DNA of 35,184 bases from Thermoleophilia bacterium (lineage in GTDB: Bacteria > Actinomycetota > Thermoleophilia > Gaiellales > JAICJC01). A program made the position numbers and the translations under genes. Shown piece by piece: positions 15,771-22,621 of the stretch; position 1 is the first letter of the stretch, and each line of letters begins with the position of its first letter. The stretch covers positions 1 to 35,184 of the forward strand of contig JAICJC010000025.1 in the NCBI GenBank assembly GCA_025928655.1, in the 5' to 3' direction. The notes under the pieces were generated by a model that was not told the DNA's origin, did not search any database, and saw only the letters and a list, made by a program, of their open reading frames with translations.

Positions 15771-17091
15771 CCATGCCGTAGTGCGTCCGCACGAGCTCGG
15801 CCAGCCCGCGGCGGGCCAGCGCCTTCGCCGGCGCGAGGAACGTCACCTGAACGACGCCCGGCGCCCGGCCGATCTCGATCGCGCCCGTGATGGTGGCCCG
15901 GTTCTTCACCTCGGGCACCGTCACGTCGAGCAGGTCGGCTGCCCGCGTGAGGCCGTTGTCGACGGCGCTGTTCAGGTCGGGGCCGGTGCCGATCACCGAG
16001 ATGGGCAGCGACTCCTCGATCTCGGAGAGGCCGTTGCGCTGCGCGATCTCGGTCGCCCGCGCCCGCTCGGCCGGCGAGAGCGGCCGGGCCAGGAAGGGGA
16101 GGTCGGATGCCACCGGCAGCAGGATCGGCCCGTCGATCGTGAGGCCCTTGAGCACGTGCACCTGCAGCGTGACGGTGCCGGACACGTCGCAGGTGTGGCC
16201 GGCGATCTCGCCGTCGCCCTGCATCGCATGCATGTCGCCGAGGTAGACCCCTGCGCCCGCCACCTTCACCGGGGCGATCAGGATCGCGCCCGCCCGGGCG
16301 GCGTCGACGTCGAGGTGGCCGTCGGTGCGGGCCTCGAGCTGCTCCGGGGTGACGGCGTGCGAGTGGGGCGCGCCGAGCAGGAACGCGCCGAAGTCGCCGG
16401 CGTTGTGCGAGTCGGGCAGGTCGACCGCGGGGGTCGTCCCGATCTGGCCCATGAACGGCCGCAGGCGGGTGGCGACGCCCACGAGGTCGTGGGGCGCGAA
16501 GAGCAGGATCGGGTTCTGGACCGAGTTGGCCGGGATCGCGCCCGCCGTGTGGGCGTCGTTCGCGAACGCCTCGGCCCCGTCGCGGCCGACCGTGACGCCC
16601 ACCCGCCACTCGTCGTCGAAGGCGATCGTGTAGCCGTTCGTGAAGGCGAACGGCGCCGCCGGCTCGCCGCAGTTGGCGCAGCGGACGCTGTCGGGGCCGA
16701 TCCCCTCGACGACCGTGGCCTCGTCCTCGGCGCCGCACTTCGCGCACACCTTGGCGCAGTACGGGTCGCCGTTGAAGCGGCCCTCGACCATGCGGTCGTT
16801 CCCCGAGGCCGTTGCGATCGAGGTCACCGAGATGTCACGGATGTGGATCGCGACCGCGTCGCCGACCTCGGCGCCCTCGACGGCGACGGGGACCGTCACC
16901 TCGTGGCCGCCCCTGATCGCCGGGGTGATCATCGGCCCCCAGCATCCGGGTGCGGTGTTGGCGACGATGTGGCCGCCGTCGCGCACCGGGCCGAGCATCT
17001 CGCTCGACGGGCCGATGATGCCGTCGCAGAAGCGGTCGACGAACACCGTCTCCGCCCCCTGCCTCGTCGTGGGTCGCGTCCCGACAGCCAT
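15766..17091 (-). CDS. Acetamidase/formamidase family protein with zinc-ribbon insert
   Basis: 441 aa. Conserved acetamidase/formamidase (FmdA) features are present: TAPGCWGPMITPAIRGGHEVTVPVAVEGAEVGDAVAIHIRDISVTSIATASG near the start, SVQNPILLF, and GDMHAMQGDGEIAGHTCDVSGTVTLQVHV in the second half. It should hydrolyse short-chain amides to ammonia and the acid. Two cysteine knuckles (C116/C119 in CAKC and C138/C141 in CANC) form a rubredoxin-like insert at about residues 112-141, seen in some family members. AGGAGGT lies 7 nt before ATG 17091. The stop codon is provided by the palindrome at 15736-15770. Confidence 0.92.
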   Translation of the reverse strand: MAVGTRPTTRQGAETVFVDRFCDGIIGPSSEMLGPVRDGGHIVANTAPGCWGPMITPAIRGGHEVTVPVAVEGAEVGDAVAIHIRDISVTSIATASGNDRMVEGRFNGDPYCAKVCAKCGAEDEATVVEGIGPDSVRCANCGEPAAPFAFTNGYTIAFDDEWRVGVTVGRDGAEAFANDAHTAGAIPANSVQNPILLFAPHDLVGVATRLRPFMGQIGTTPAVDLPDSHNAGDFGAFLLGAPHSHAVTPEQLEARTDGHLDVDAARAGAILIAPVKVAGAGVYLGDMHAMQGDGEIAGHTCDVSGTVTLQVHVLKGLTIDGPILLPVASDLPFLARPLSPAERARATEIAQRNGLSEIEESLPISVIGTGPDLNSAVDNGLTRAADLLDVTVPEVKNRATITGAIEIGRAPGVVQVTFLAPAKALARRGLAELVRTHYGMA

Positions 17092-17138
17092 CGAAAACCT
17101 CCTACGCCGCGCGCTGGACTGGAGCCAGGGTCAACCTA

Positions 17139-17276
17139 TCACCACTCGACCAGGCGCCAGACGCCGGGGCGCAGCTCGTCCTCGTGGCCGCCCACCTCGG
17201 CGAAGATGGCCACCGCCCGTTTCAGCTCCTCCATCGCCTCGTCCGTCTGGCGCAACGCCGGGATACGCTCCGGCAT
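17139..17276 (-). CDS. Small ORF, 45 aa, upstream of formamidase
   Basis: Reads MPERIPALRQTDEAMEELKR through to GVWRLVEW. About 90% of third codon positions are G or C, and the amino-acid mix is balanced (an acidic/basic amphipathic helix, few Arg/Pro runs), unlike shadow frames in this DNA. It lies on the formamidase strand, 47 nt upstream of its ATG, and fills an otherwise empty 250-nt gap. No Shine-Dalgarno or matching -10 box is convincing. No family is recognised. It could be a small coupled protein or a chance frame; I lean to real. Confidence 0.45.
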   Translation of the reverse strand: MPERIPALRQTDEAMEELKRAVAIFAEVGGHEDELRPGVWRLVEW

Positions 17277-17280
17277 CTAC

Positions 17281-17334
17281 ATGACCGGTGCGCCGATCCG
17301 CCTGATCACGCGGCCGTTCCGCCGGGGCGGCTGA
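17281..17334 (+). CDS. Possible 17-aa leader peptide
   Basis: ATG at 17281 encodes MTGAPIRLITRPFRRGG and stops 4 nt before the TTG start of the FAD oxidoreductase. A TACGCT box (17264-17269) ends 11 nt upstream of the ATG. Translation of this peptide could carry ribosomes to the weak TTG. It is too short to prove from composition. Confidence 0.25.
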   Translation: MTGAPIRLITRPFRRGG

Positions 17335-17338
17335 CGGG

Positions 17339-18754
17339 TTGCCCGATGCCGTCGTGGTCGGCGCGGGGCCGAACGGCCTCGCGGCCGCGATCGAGCTGGC
17401 CCGCGCCGGCCGGTCGGTGCTGCTGTGCGAGCGCAACGAGACGATCGGCGGCGGGGCGCGGACGGCCGAGCTGACCCTGCCCGGCTACCGGCACGACGTC
17501 TGCTCGGCCGTCCACCCCCTCGCCGTCGGATCGCCGTTCCTGCGGGCGCTGCCGCTGGCCGATCACGGGCTCGAGCTGCTCGAGCCCGACGTGCAGGCCG
17601 CCCACCCGCTCGACGGCGGCCGGGCGGCCGTCCTGCACCGGTCGCTGGCCGAGACGGCGGCGGAGCTCGGGCCGGACGGCGACGCATACGACGCGCTCAT
17701 GCGCCCGTTCGCCGAGGGCTGGGACGAGCTCGCCCCGACCGTGCTGGGCGCGCCCCGGCCGCCGCGCCACCCGCTGCTCGCCGCCCGGTTCGCGCGCGCC
17801 GGCGTCCGCGGCGTGGCCGGCCTCGCGACGGCGCGCTTCCGCTCGGACGCCGCCCGCGCGCTCCTGGGGGGAATGGGGGCGCACTCGTTCCGGGCGCTCC
17901 ACCGGGCGCCGACGGCCGGGTTCGCGCTCGTGCTGCTCGCGCTCGGCCACGCGGCCGGCTGGCCGGTGGCGCGCGGCGGCTCCCAGGCCATCGCCGACGC
18001 GATGGCGGCCCACCTGCGCTCGCTCGGGGGCGAGATCCGCATCGGCTTCGAGGTGCGCTCGCTGGGTGACCTGCCCGAGGCGCGGGCCCTGCTCTTCGAC
18101 GTGACCCCGCGCGGGCTGGTCGCGATCTGCGGCGACGCGCTGCCCGGGCGCTACGCCCGCGCCCTGCGCCGCTACCGCTATGGCGCCGGCGCCTTCAAGG
18201 TCGACTACGCCCTCTCCGAGCCGGTGCCGTGGACGGCCGCGGCCGCCCGCCGGGCGGGCACCGTGCACCTGGGCGGCACGCTCCCCGAGCTGGCCGCATC
18301 CGAGGCCACGGTCGCCGCGGGCGGCCATCCCGAGCGGCCCTTCGTGCTGGTCGCCCAGCAGAGCCTCGTCGACCCCGGCCGCGCGCCGGCGGGGAGGCAC
18401 ACGCTGTGGGCGTACTGCCATGTGCCCAACGGCTCGCGGATCGACATGACGGCGGCGATCGAGCGCCAGATCGAGCGGTTCGCGCCCGGCTTCGGCGACG
18501 TCGTGCTCGAGCGGGCCGTGCGCGGCCCGGCCGACCTCGAGGCGGAGAACCCGAACTACGTCGGCGGCGACATCAACGGCGGTGCCGCCGACCTGCGCCA
18601 GGTGCTGGCCCGCCCGGCGGCGCGGATCACCCCGTACACCACCCCGAACCCGCGCATCTTCCTGTGCTCGTCGTCGACCCCGCCCGGCGGGGGCGTGCAC
18701 GGCATGTGCGGCTACCACGGCGCCCGGGCCGCGCTCCGCAGCGCTCTTCGCTAG
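17339..18754 (+). CDS. PYROXD2/phytoene-desaturase-like FAD oxidoreductase
   Basis: 471 aa. The N-terminal dinucleotide fold is VVVGAGPNGLAAAIELARAGRSVLLCERNETIGGGARTAE, followed by the phrase GYRHDVCSAVHPLAVGSPF typical of the carotenoid-desaturase/PYROXD2 branch. The C-terminus PRIFLCSSSTPPGGGVHGMCGYHGARAAL is the second FAD-binding segment. It is expected to oxidise or isomerise a hydrophobic substrate, but no carotenoid genes are near, so the PYROXD2-like role is more likely than phytoene desaturation. The only start in the open frame after the in-frame stop at 17303 is TTG 17339. It is coupled to the PAP2 gene, 2 nt downstream. Confidence 0.88.
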   Translation: MPDAVVVGAGPNGLAAAIELARAGRSVLLCERNETIGGGARTAELTLPGYRHDVCSAVHPLAVGSPFLRALPLADHGLELLEPDVQAAHPLDGGRAAVLHRSLAETAAELGPDGDAYDALMRPFAEGWDELAPTVLGAPRPPRHPLLAARFARAGVRGVAGLATARFRSDAARALLGGMGAHSFRALHRAPTAGFALVLLALGHAAGWPVARGGSQAIADAMAAHLRSLGGEIRIGFEVRSLGDLPEARALLFDVTPRGLVAICGDALPGRYARALRRYRYGAGAFKVDYALSEPVPWTAAAARRAGTVHLGGTLPELAASEATVAAGGHPERPFVLVAQQSLVDPGRAPAGRHTLWAYCHVPNGSRIDMTAAIERQIERFAPGFGDVVLERAVRGPADLEAENPNYVGGDINGGAADLRQVLARPAARITPYTTPNPRIFLCSSSTPPGGGVHGMCGYHGARAALRSALR

Positions 18755-18756
18755 CG

Positions 18757-19743
18757 GTGGGGATCGACCGGTCGCTGGTGGAGTGGATGTCGAGCCTCCA
18801 CTGGCCGGTGGTCACGCCGGTCATGAAGGGGCTCACGTTCGCGGGCGCAGGAGGGCTGGTCTGGATCGTGCTCGGCGTCGTGGCGGCCGTGTGGCTGCGG
18901 CGGCCGCTCGCGCTCATCGCCGTCATCGTCGCGATCGCGGTCGCGTCGTACGCCGACGGGGTGCTCAAGTCGGCCATCGGCCGAGGGCGGCCCTTCGTCG
19001 GCGACCCCCGCGTGCACCCGTCGATCGGGCTGCCGCACGACCCGTCGATGCCGAGCGGCCATGCGATGAACGCCTTCGCCGGCGCCGTGCTGCTGGCGGC
19101 GGTGGTGCCGCGGGCGCGGTGGCCGCTGCTCGGCCTCGCCGCCCTGATCGCCCTCTCCCGCGTCTACCTGGGCGTCCACTTCCCGAGCGACGTGATCGCC
19201 GGCGCGATTCTCGGCTCGGGCATCGGCGCCGCCGCCGCCTGGCTCCTCCGGAAAGGCGAGGTCGCACTCACCCGCGGCACCCGCCAGGCGGGGTCAGACC
19301 CCGAACGGCGGCCGGGACAGGTTCGTTGCACTTCCGTTCGGGGTCTGACCCCGGTGGTCGTGGGGCATAATCGCCCCGATGCCCGAGACCGTCCGCGCAC
19401 CGGGGCTCGTCCTCACCGAGCACGAGTTCGACGTCCCGCTCGGCCACGATCGCCCGGACGGGGAGCGCATCACCGTCTTCGCGCGCGAGGTGGCCGACCC
19501 GGACGGGCGCGACCGGCCGTTCCTGGTCTACTTCCAGGGCGGGCCCGGGTCGGAGGCGCCGCGCCCGATCCGGCGCCCGGGGTCGCCCGCCTGGCTCGAC
19601 CGCGCGCTCGAGGAGTTCCGGGTGCTCATGCTCGACCAGCGCGGGACCGGCCGCTCGACCCCGGTCGGAGCGCTGGCCGGTCGCAGCCCACAGGAGCAGG
19701 CCGAGTACCTGGCCCATTTCCGGGCCGACTCGATCGTCCGTGA
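18757..19743 (+). CDS. PAP2-family phosphatase with run-on C-terminus
   Basis: As read, 328 aa, of which only about 177 are family-like. The PAP2 motifs are intact: KSAIGRGRPF, PSGHAMNAF and SRVYLGVHFPSD, with hydrophobic segments around them, including LVWIVLGVVAAVWL and LIAVIVAIAVASYA. It should dephosphorylate a lipid phosphate such as phosphatidic acid or undecaprenyl pyrophosphate. From about residue 178 the frame enters the palindrome at 19290 without a stop. It continues through it, across the next promoter and 365 nt into the peptidase gene in another frame, giving an Arg/Pro/Gly-rich tail. The normal stop was probably lost when the repeat arrived. The GTG at 18757 is 2 nt after the previous stop. 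Confidence 0.8.
   Translation: MGIDRSLVEWMSSLHWPVVTPVMKGLTFAGAGGLVWIVLGVVAAVWLRRPLALIAVIVAIAVASYADGVLKSAIGRGRPFVGDPRVHPSIGLPHDPSMPSGHAMNAFAGAVLLAAVVPRARWPLLGLAALIALSRVYLGVHFPSDVIAGAILGSGIGAAAAWLLRKGEVALTRGTRQAGSDPERRPGQVRCTSVRGLTPVVVGHNRPDARDRPRTGARPHRARVRRPARPRSPGRGAHHRLRARGGRPGRARPAVPGLLPGRARVGGAAPDPAPGVARLARPRARGVPGAHARPARDRPLDPGRSAGRSQPTGAGRVPGPFPGRLDRP
19290..19352. repeat. Intergenic palindrome, GGGGTC-A-GACCCC type (paired)
   Basis: Perfect 19-bp arms, GGGGTCAGACCCCGAACGG (19290-19308) and its reverse complement (19334-19352), flank a 25-nt loop containing GTTCGTTGCA. It lies between the PAP2 core and the promoter of the peptidase gene, and the PAP2 frame reads through it. Confidence 0.85.
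19366..19378 (+). promoter_or_regulatory. -10 box of a leaderless gene
   Basis: CATAAT (19366-19371) ends 7 nt before the ATG at 19379. It begins 13 nt after the repeat. Confidence 0.5.
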
Positions 19744-20614
19744 CGCGGAGTGGATCCGCAACGAGCTCGGCGTCGAGCGCTGGAGCGTCCTCGGCCAGAG
19801 CTTCGGCGGGTTCTGCGTCACGACCTACCTCTCGTTCGCCCCCGAGGGCCTGCGCGAGGCGTTCATCAGCGGCGGCCTGCCGCCCGTCGGCCGCCACACC
19901 GACGACGTGTACCGGCTGACCTACGAGCGGGTCCTCGACCGCACCCGCCGCTACTACGAGCGCTACCCGGCCGACCGGGGCCGGATGCGGGAGCTGCGCA
20001 GGCGCCTCGAGGCCGACGACGTGCGGCTGCCGTCGGGCGACCGGCTCACCGGGCCGCGGCTGCGCCAGCTCGGGATGCTGCTCGGGATGGGGCCCGGCGC
20101 CGAGCGGCTGCACTACATCCTCGAGCTGCCGCACGACTCGCCGGCGTTCCTGCACGACGTCGAGGGCGCCCTCGACTTCCGCCGCAACCCGATCTACTCG
20201 GTCATCCACGAGGCCTGCTACGCCGACGGATGCGCGACCCGCTGGGCGGCCGAGCGCCTGCTGCCGGCGGCGTACGCGGATGATCCCGAGCTGCTCACCG
20301 GCGAGCACGTGTACCCGTGGATGTTCGAGGACTACGGGACGCTCGCGCCGCTCCGGGAAGCGGCGGGCATCCTGGCCGAGCGCGAGTGGCCGCGCCTGTA
20401 CGACGGCGATCGGCTGGCCCGCAACGATGTGCCGGCCGCCGCGATCATCTACGCCGAGGACATGTACGTCGTGCGCGCCCTCTCGGAGGAGACGGCCGCC
20501 GGGATCCGCGGGCTGCGGCCGTGGCTCACGAACGAGTACGAGCACGACGGCCTCCGGGTCGACGGCGCGCGCATCCTGGGGCGCCTGATCGACCTCGCCC
20601 GGGGCATGGTGTAG
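19379..20614 (+). CDS. Alpha/beta hydrolase, proline iminopeptidase-like (peptidase S33)
   Basis: 411 aa. The oxyanion segment GGPG (54-57), the DQRGTGRSTP loop and the nucleophile elbow GQSFGG (S141) are the classical S33 set. Near the C-terminus, IIYAEDMYVVRALSEETAAGI and NEYEHDGLRVDG give the probable catalytic Asp and His. The length and two-domain layout match bacterial proline iminopeptidases that release N-terminal proline from short peptides. Cytosolic. The promoter and the first 365 nt are overlapped by the run-on PAP2 frame, which could interfere with initiation. A 20-nt gap separates it from nhaA, which has its own -10. Confidence 0.9.
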   Translation: MPETVRAPGLVLTEHEFDVPLGHDRPDGERITVFAREVADPDGRDRPFLVYFQGGPGSEAPRPIRRPGSPAWLDRALEEFRVLMLDQRGTGRSTPVGALAGRSPQEQAEYLAHFRADSIVRDAEWIRNELGVERWSVLGQSFGGFCVTTYLSFAPEGLREAFISGGLPPVGRHTDDVYRLTYERVLDRTRRYYERYPADRGRMRELRRRLEADDVRLPSGDRLTGPRLRQLGMLLGMGPGAERLHYILELPHDSPAFLHDVEGALDFRRNPIYSVIHEACYADGCATRWAAERLLPAAYADDPELLTGEHVYPWMFEDYGTLAPLREAAGILAEREWPRLYDGDRLARNDVPAAAIIYAEDMYVVRALSEETAAGIRGLRPWLTNEYEHDGLRVDGARILGRLIDLARGMV

Positions 20615-20621
20615 CGCACGC

Positions 20622-20634
20622 TACCCTCGGCGGG
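20622..20634 (+). promoter_or_regulatory. -10 box of the leaderless nhaA-dsbA gene
   Basis: TACCCT (20622-20627) ends 7 nt before the ATG at 20635. Confidence 0.55.
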
Positions 20635-22527
20635 ATGAGCGACTCCGACTCGACGGCCGCCTACAGCGGCCACACCGCCTGGGCGCGCAGCCTGGAGCGG
20701 CCGCTGCGCGACTTCCTGACCACCGAGGCGGGCAGCGCCGCGATCCTGCTCGCGGCCACCGTCGCCGCGCTCGTGTGGGTGAACGCCGACGCCGGCTCGT
20801 ACCGGTCGGCGTGGAGCACGGAGCTCACGATCCGGGTGGGCGGGGACGCGATCGCGATGAACCTGCGCGAGTGGGTGAACAGCGGCCTGATGACGTTCTT
20901 CTTCTTCGTAGTGGGGCTCGAGGCGCGGCGCGAGTTCGACATGGGCGAGCTGCGCGAGCGGCGCCGGGTGACGCTGCCGCTGGTCGCCGGCCTGGGGGGA
21001 ATGGCGGTGCCGGTGGTGATCTACCTGGCCGTCAACGCGGGTCACGGGTCGGCGCACGGCTGGGGGACGGCCATGTCGACCGACACCGCGTTCGCGCTCG
21101 GGATGCTGACGCTCGTCGGCCCCCGCTTCCCGGAGCGGCTGCGCTCGTTCATGCTGACCGTGGTCGTGGTCGACGACGTGGCGGCGCTGATCGTGATCGC
21201 GACCTTCTACGCGGGCGACGTGTGGATGGCGGCCCTGGGTGTGGCCGGCTGCGTGCTCGTCCTGATCCTCGCCGTCCGGGCCGCCGGCGTGCACGTCGGG
21301 CTCGTCTACGCGGCGCTCGGCGCGGTGCTGTGGGTGGCGCTCCTGAAATCCGGCATCGACCCGATCCTGGCGGGGCTCGTGATGGGCCTGCTCACCTACG
21401 CGTACCCGGCGCAGCGCACCGACCTCGAGCGGGCGTCCGACCTCTTCCGGCTGTTCCGGGAGCAGCCGACGCCGGAGCTGGCCCGGTCGGCCCAGGCCGG
21501 CCTGCAGACCGCCATCTCGCCGAACGAGCGCCTGCAGCAGCTCTACCACCCCTGGACGAGCTACGTGATCGTGCCGCTGTTCGCCCTCGCGAACGCCGGG
21601 ATCGCCATCTCGGGGGGCTTCCTCGGCCACGCGTTCACCTCGCCGATCACGCTCGGGATCGTGGTCGGGTACGCCTTCGGCAAGCCGATCGGTGTCGTCG
21701 CGAGCGCGTGGATCGTCACGCGCCTCAGCCGCGGGCGCCTGCGGCCGCCGGTGGGGTGGGCCGCCGTCGCGGGCGGCGGGACGGTCGCCGGGATCGGGTT
21801 CACCGTCTCGATCCTGATCGCCACCCTCGCCTTCCACGGGAGCGAGCTGGAGGAGGCGAAGCTCGGTGTCCTGTGCGCCGCCCTGGTCTCGTCGAGCGCG
21901 ACGTGGACGCTCTTCCGCGCCACCGAGCGGCTGCCGAGGCGGCTGCGCCTGCGGGCGCTGCTCGGCTCGGCCCGGCCGATCGTCGACCTGGCGGTGCCCG
22001 TCGACGCCGACCGCGACCACGTTCGCGGCCCGCTCGATGCGCCGGTCACCCTGCTCGAGTACGGCGATCTCGAGTGCCCGTACTGCGGGCAGGCGGAGGC
22101 CGTCATCCGCGAGCTTCTGTCCGACTTCGGCGACCTGCGTTACGTGTGGCGCCACCTGCCCCTGAACGACGTGCACCCGCACGCCCAGCTGGCCGCCGAG
22201 GCGACCGAGGCGGCGGCCGAGCAGGGCCGGTTCTGGGACCTTCACGACCTGCTGCTGCGCCACCAGGGCGCCCTCAAGCTGCCCGACCTGATCGCGTATG
22301 CGGGCCAGCTCGGAATGGACACCGACCGCTTCGCCGAGGACATGCGCCGGCGGGTGGGGCGCGGCCGCATCGCCGAGGACGTCGACGGCGCCGACCTCTC
22401 CGGGGTGTCCGGGACGCCGACATTCTTCGTGAACGACCGCCGCCACTACGGCGCCTACGACATCGAGACCCTCTCCCGCGCGGTCCGTGCCGCCCGCGCC
22501 CGCGCCGCGCTGAAAACCGGGGTCTGA
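20635..22527 (+). CDS. nhaA: NhaA Na+/H+ antiporter fused to a DsbA-like thioredoxin domain
   Basis: 630 aa. The first about 430 residues are NhaA, with the transport residues D150 (STDTAFALG) and the D180-D181 pair (VVVDDVAAL), corresponding to E. coli D133 and D163/D164. GFTVSILIATLAF marks a late helix. The C-terminal about 170 residues are a DsbA-type domain with CPYC (C481-C484), GTPTFFVN (cis-Pro) and a helical insert. The antiporter exchanges Na+ for H+; the attached redox domain is probably on the outer face and may sense or shuffle disulfides. The last residues KTGV and the TGA stop are encoded by the palindrome at 22519. ATG 20635 is preferred because of the leaderless -10 box. Confidence 0.93.
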   Translation: MSDSDSTAAYSGHTAWARSLERPLRDFLTTEAGSAAILLAATVAALVWVNADAGSYRSAWSTELTIRVGGDAIAMNLREWVNSGLMTFFFFVVGLEARREFDMGELRERRRVTLPLVAGLGGMAVPVVIYLAVNAGHGSAHGWGTAMSTDTAFALGMLTLVGPRFPERLRSFMLTVVVVDDVAALIVIATFYAGDVWMAALGVAGCVLVLILAVRAAGVHVGLVYAALGAVLWVALLKSGIDPILAGLVMGLLTYAYPAQRTDLERASDLFRLFREQPTPELARSAQAGLQTAISPNERLQQLYHPWTSYVIVPLFALANAGIAISGGFLGHAFTSPITLGIVVGYAFGKPIGVVASAWIVTRLSRGRLRPPVGWAAVAGGGTVAGIGFTVSILIATLAFHGSELEEAKLGVLCAALVSSSATWTLFRATERLPRRLRLRALLGSARPIVDLAVPVDADRDHVRGPLDAPVTLLEYGDLECPYCGQAEAVIRELLSDFGDLRYVWRHLPLNDVHPHAQLAAEATEAAAEQGRFWDLHDLLLRHQGALKLPDLIAYAGQLGMDTDRFAEDMRRRVGRGRIAEDVDGADLSGVSGTPTFFVNDRRHYGAYDIETLSRAVRAARARAALKTGV

Positions 22528-22570
22528 CCCCGAACGGGGGGCGGGCGCAAGTTGTTGCAGAATTGTTGCA
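22519..22570. repeat. Partial GGGGTC-T-GACCCC element plus TTGTTGCA direct repeat
   Basis: GGGGTCTGACCCCGAACGG (22519-22537) matches an arm of the element at 19290 at 18 of 19 positions. The following stretch GTTGTTGCA (22551-22559) also resembles its loop (GTTCGTTGCA), but the closing arm is missing. TTGTTGCA is then repeated at 22552-22559 and 22563-22570, 11 bp apart. The stop of nhaA-dsbA (TGA 22525-22527) lies inside the palindrome. Confidence 0.75.
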
Positions 22571-22585
22571 AGCTCGCCGCGCGGT

Positions 22586-22621
22586 GGAACCGGCGCCCGT
22601 GCCGGGGCGTATACAAGAGAC
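22586..22621 (+). promoter_or_regulatory. Candidate ECF-type promoter of the DipZ gene
   Basis: GGAAC (22586-22590), a 17-nt gap and CGTATAC resemble an ECF sigma promoter. The overlapping TATACA (22610-22615) could instead be a housekeeping -10, 6 nt before GTG 22622. Either way the start is leaderless. Confidence 0.35.

Noticed and set aside
17339-18754. Carotenoid biosynthesis phytoene desaturase
   Set aside because: No phytoene synthase or other carotenoid genes are nearby, and the C-terminus fits the PYROXD2-like branch better.
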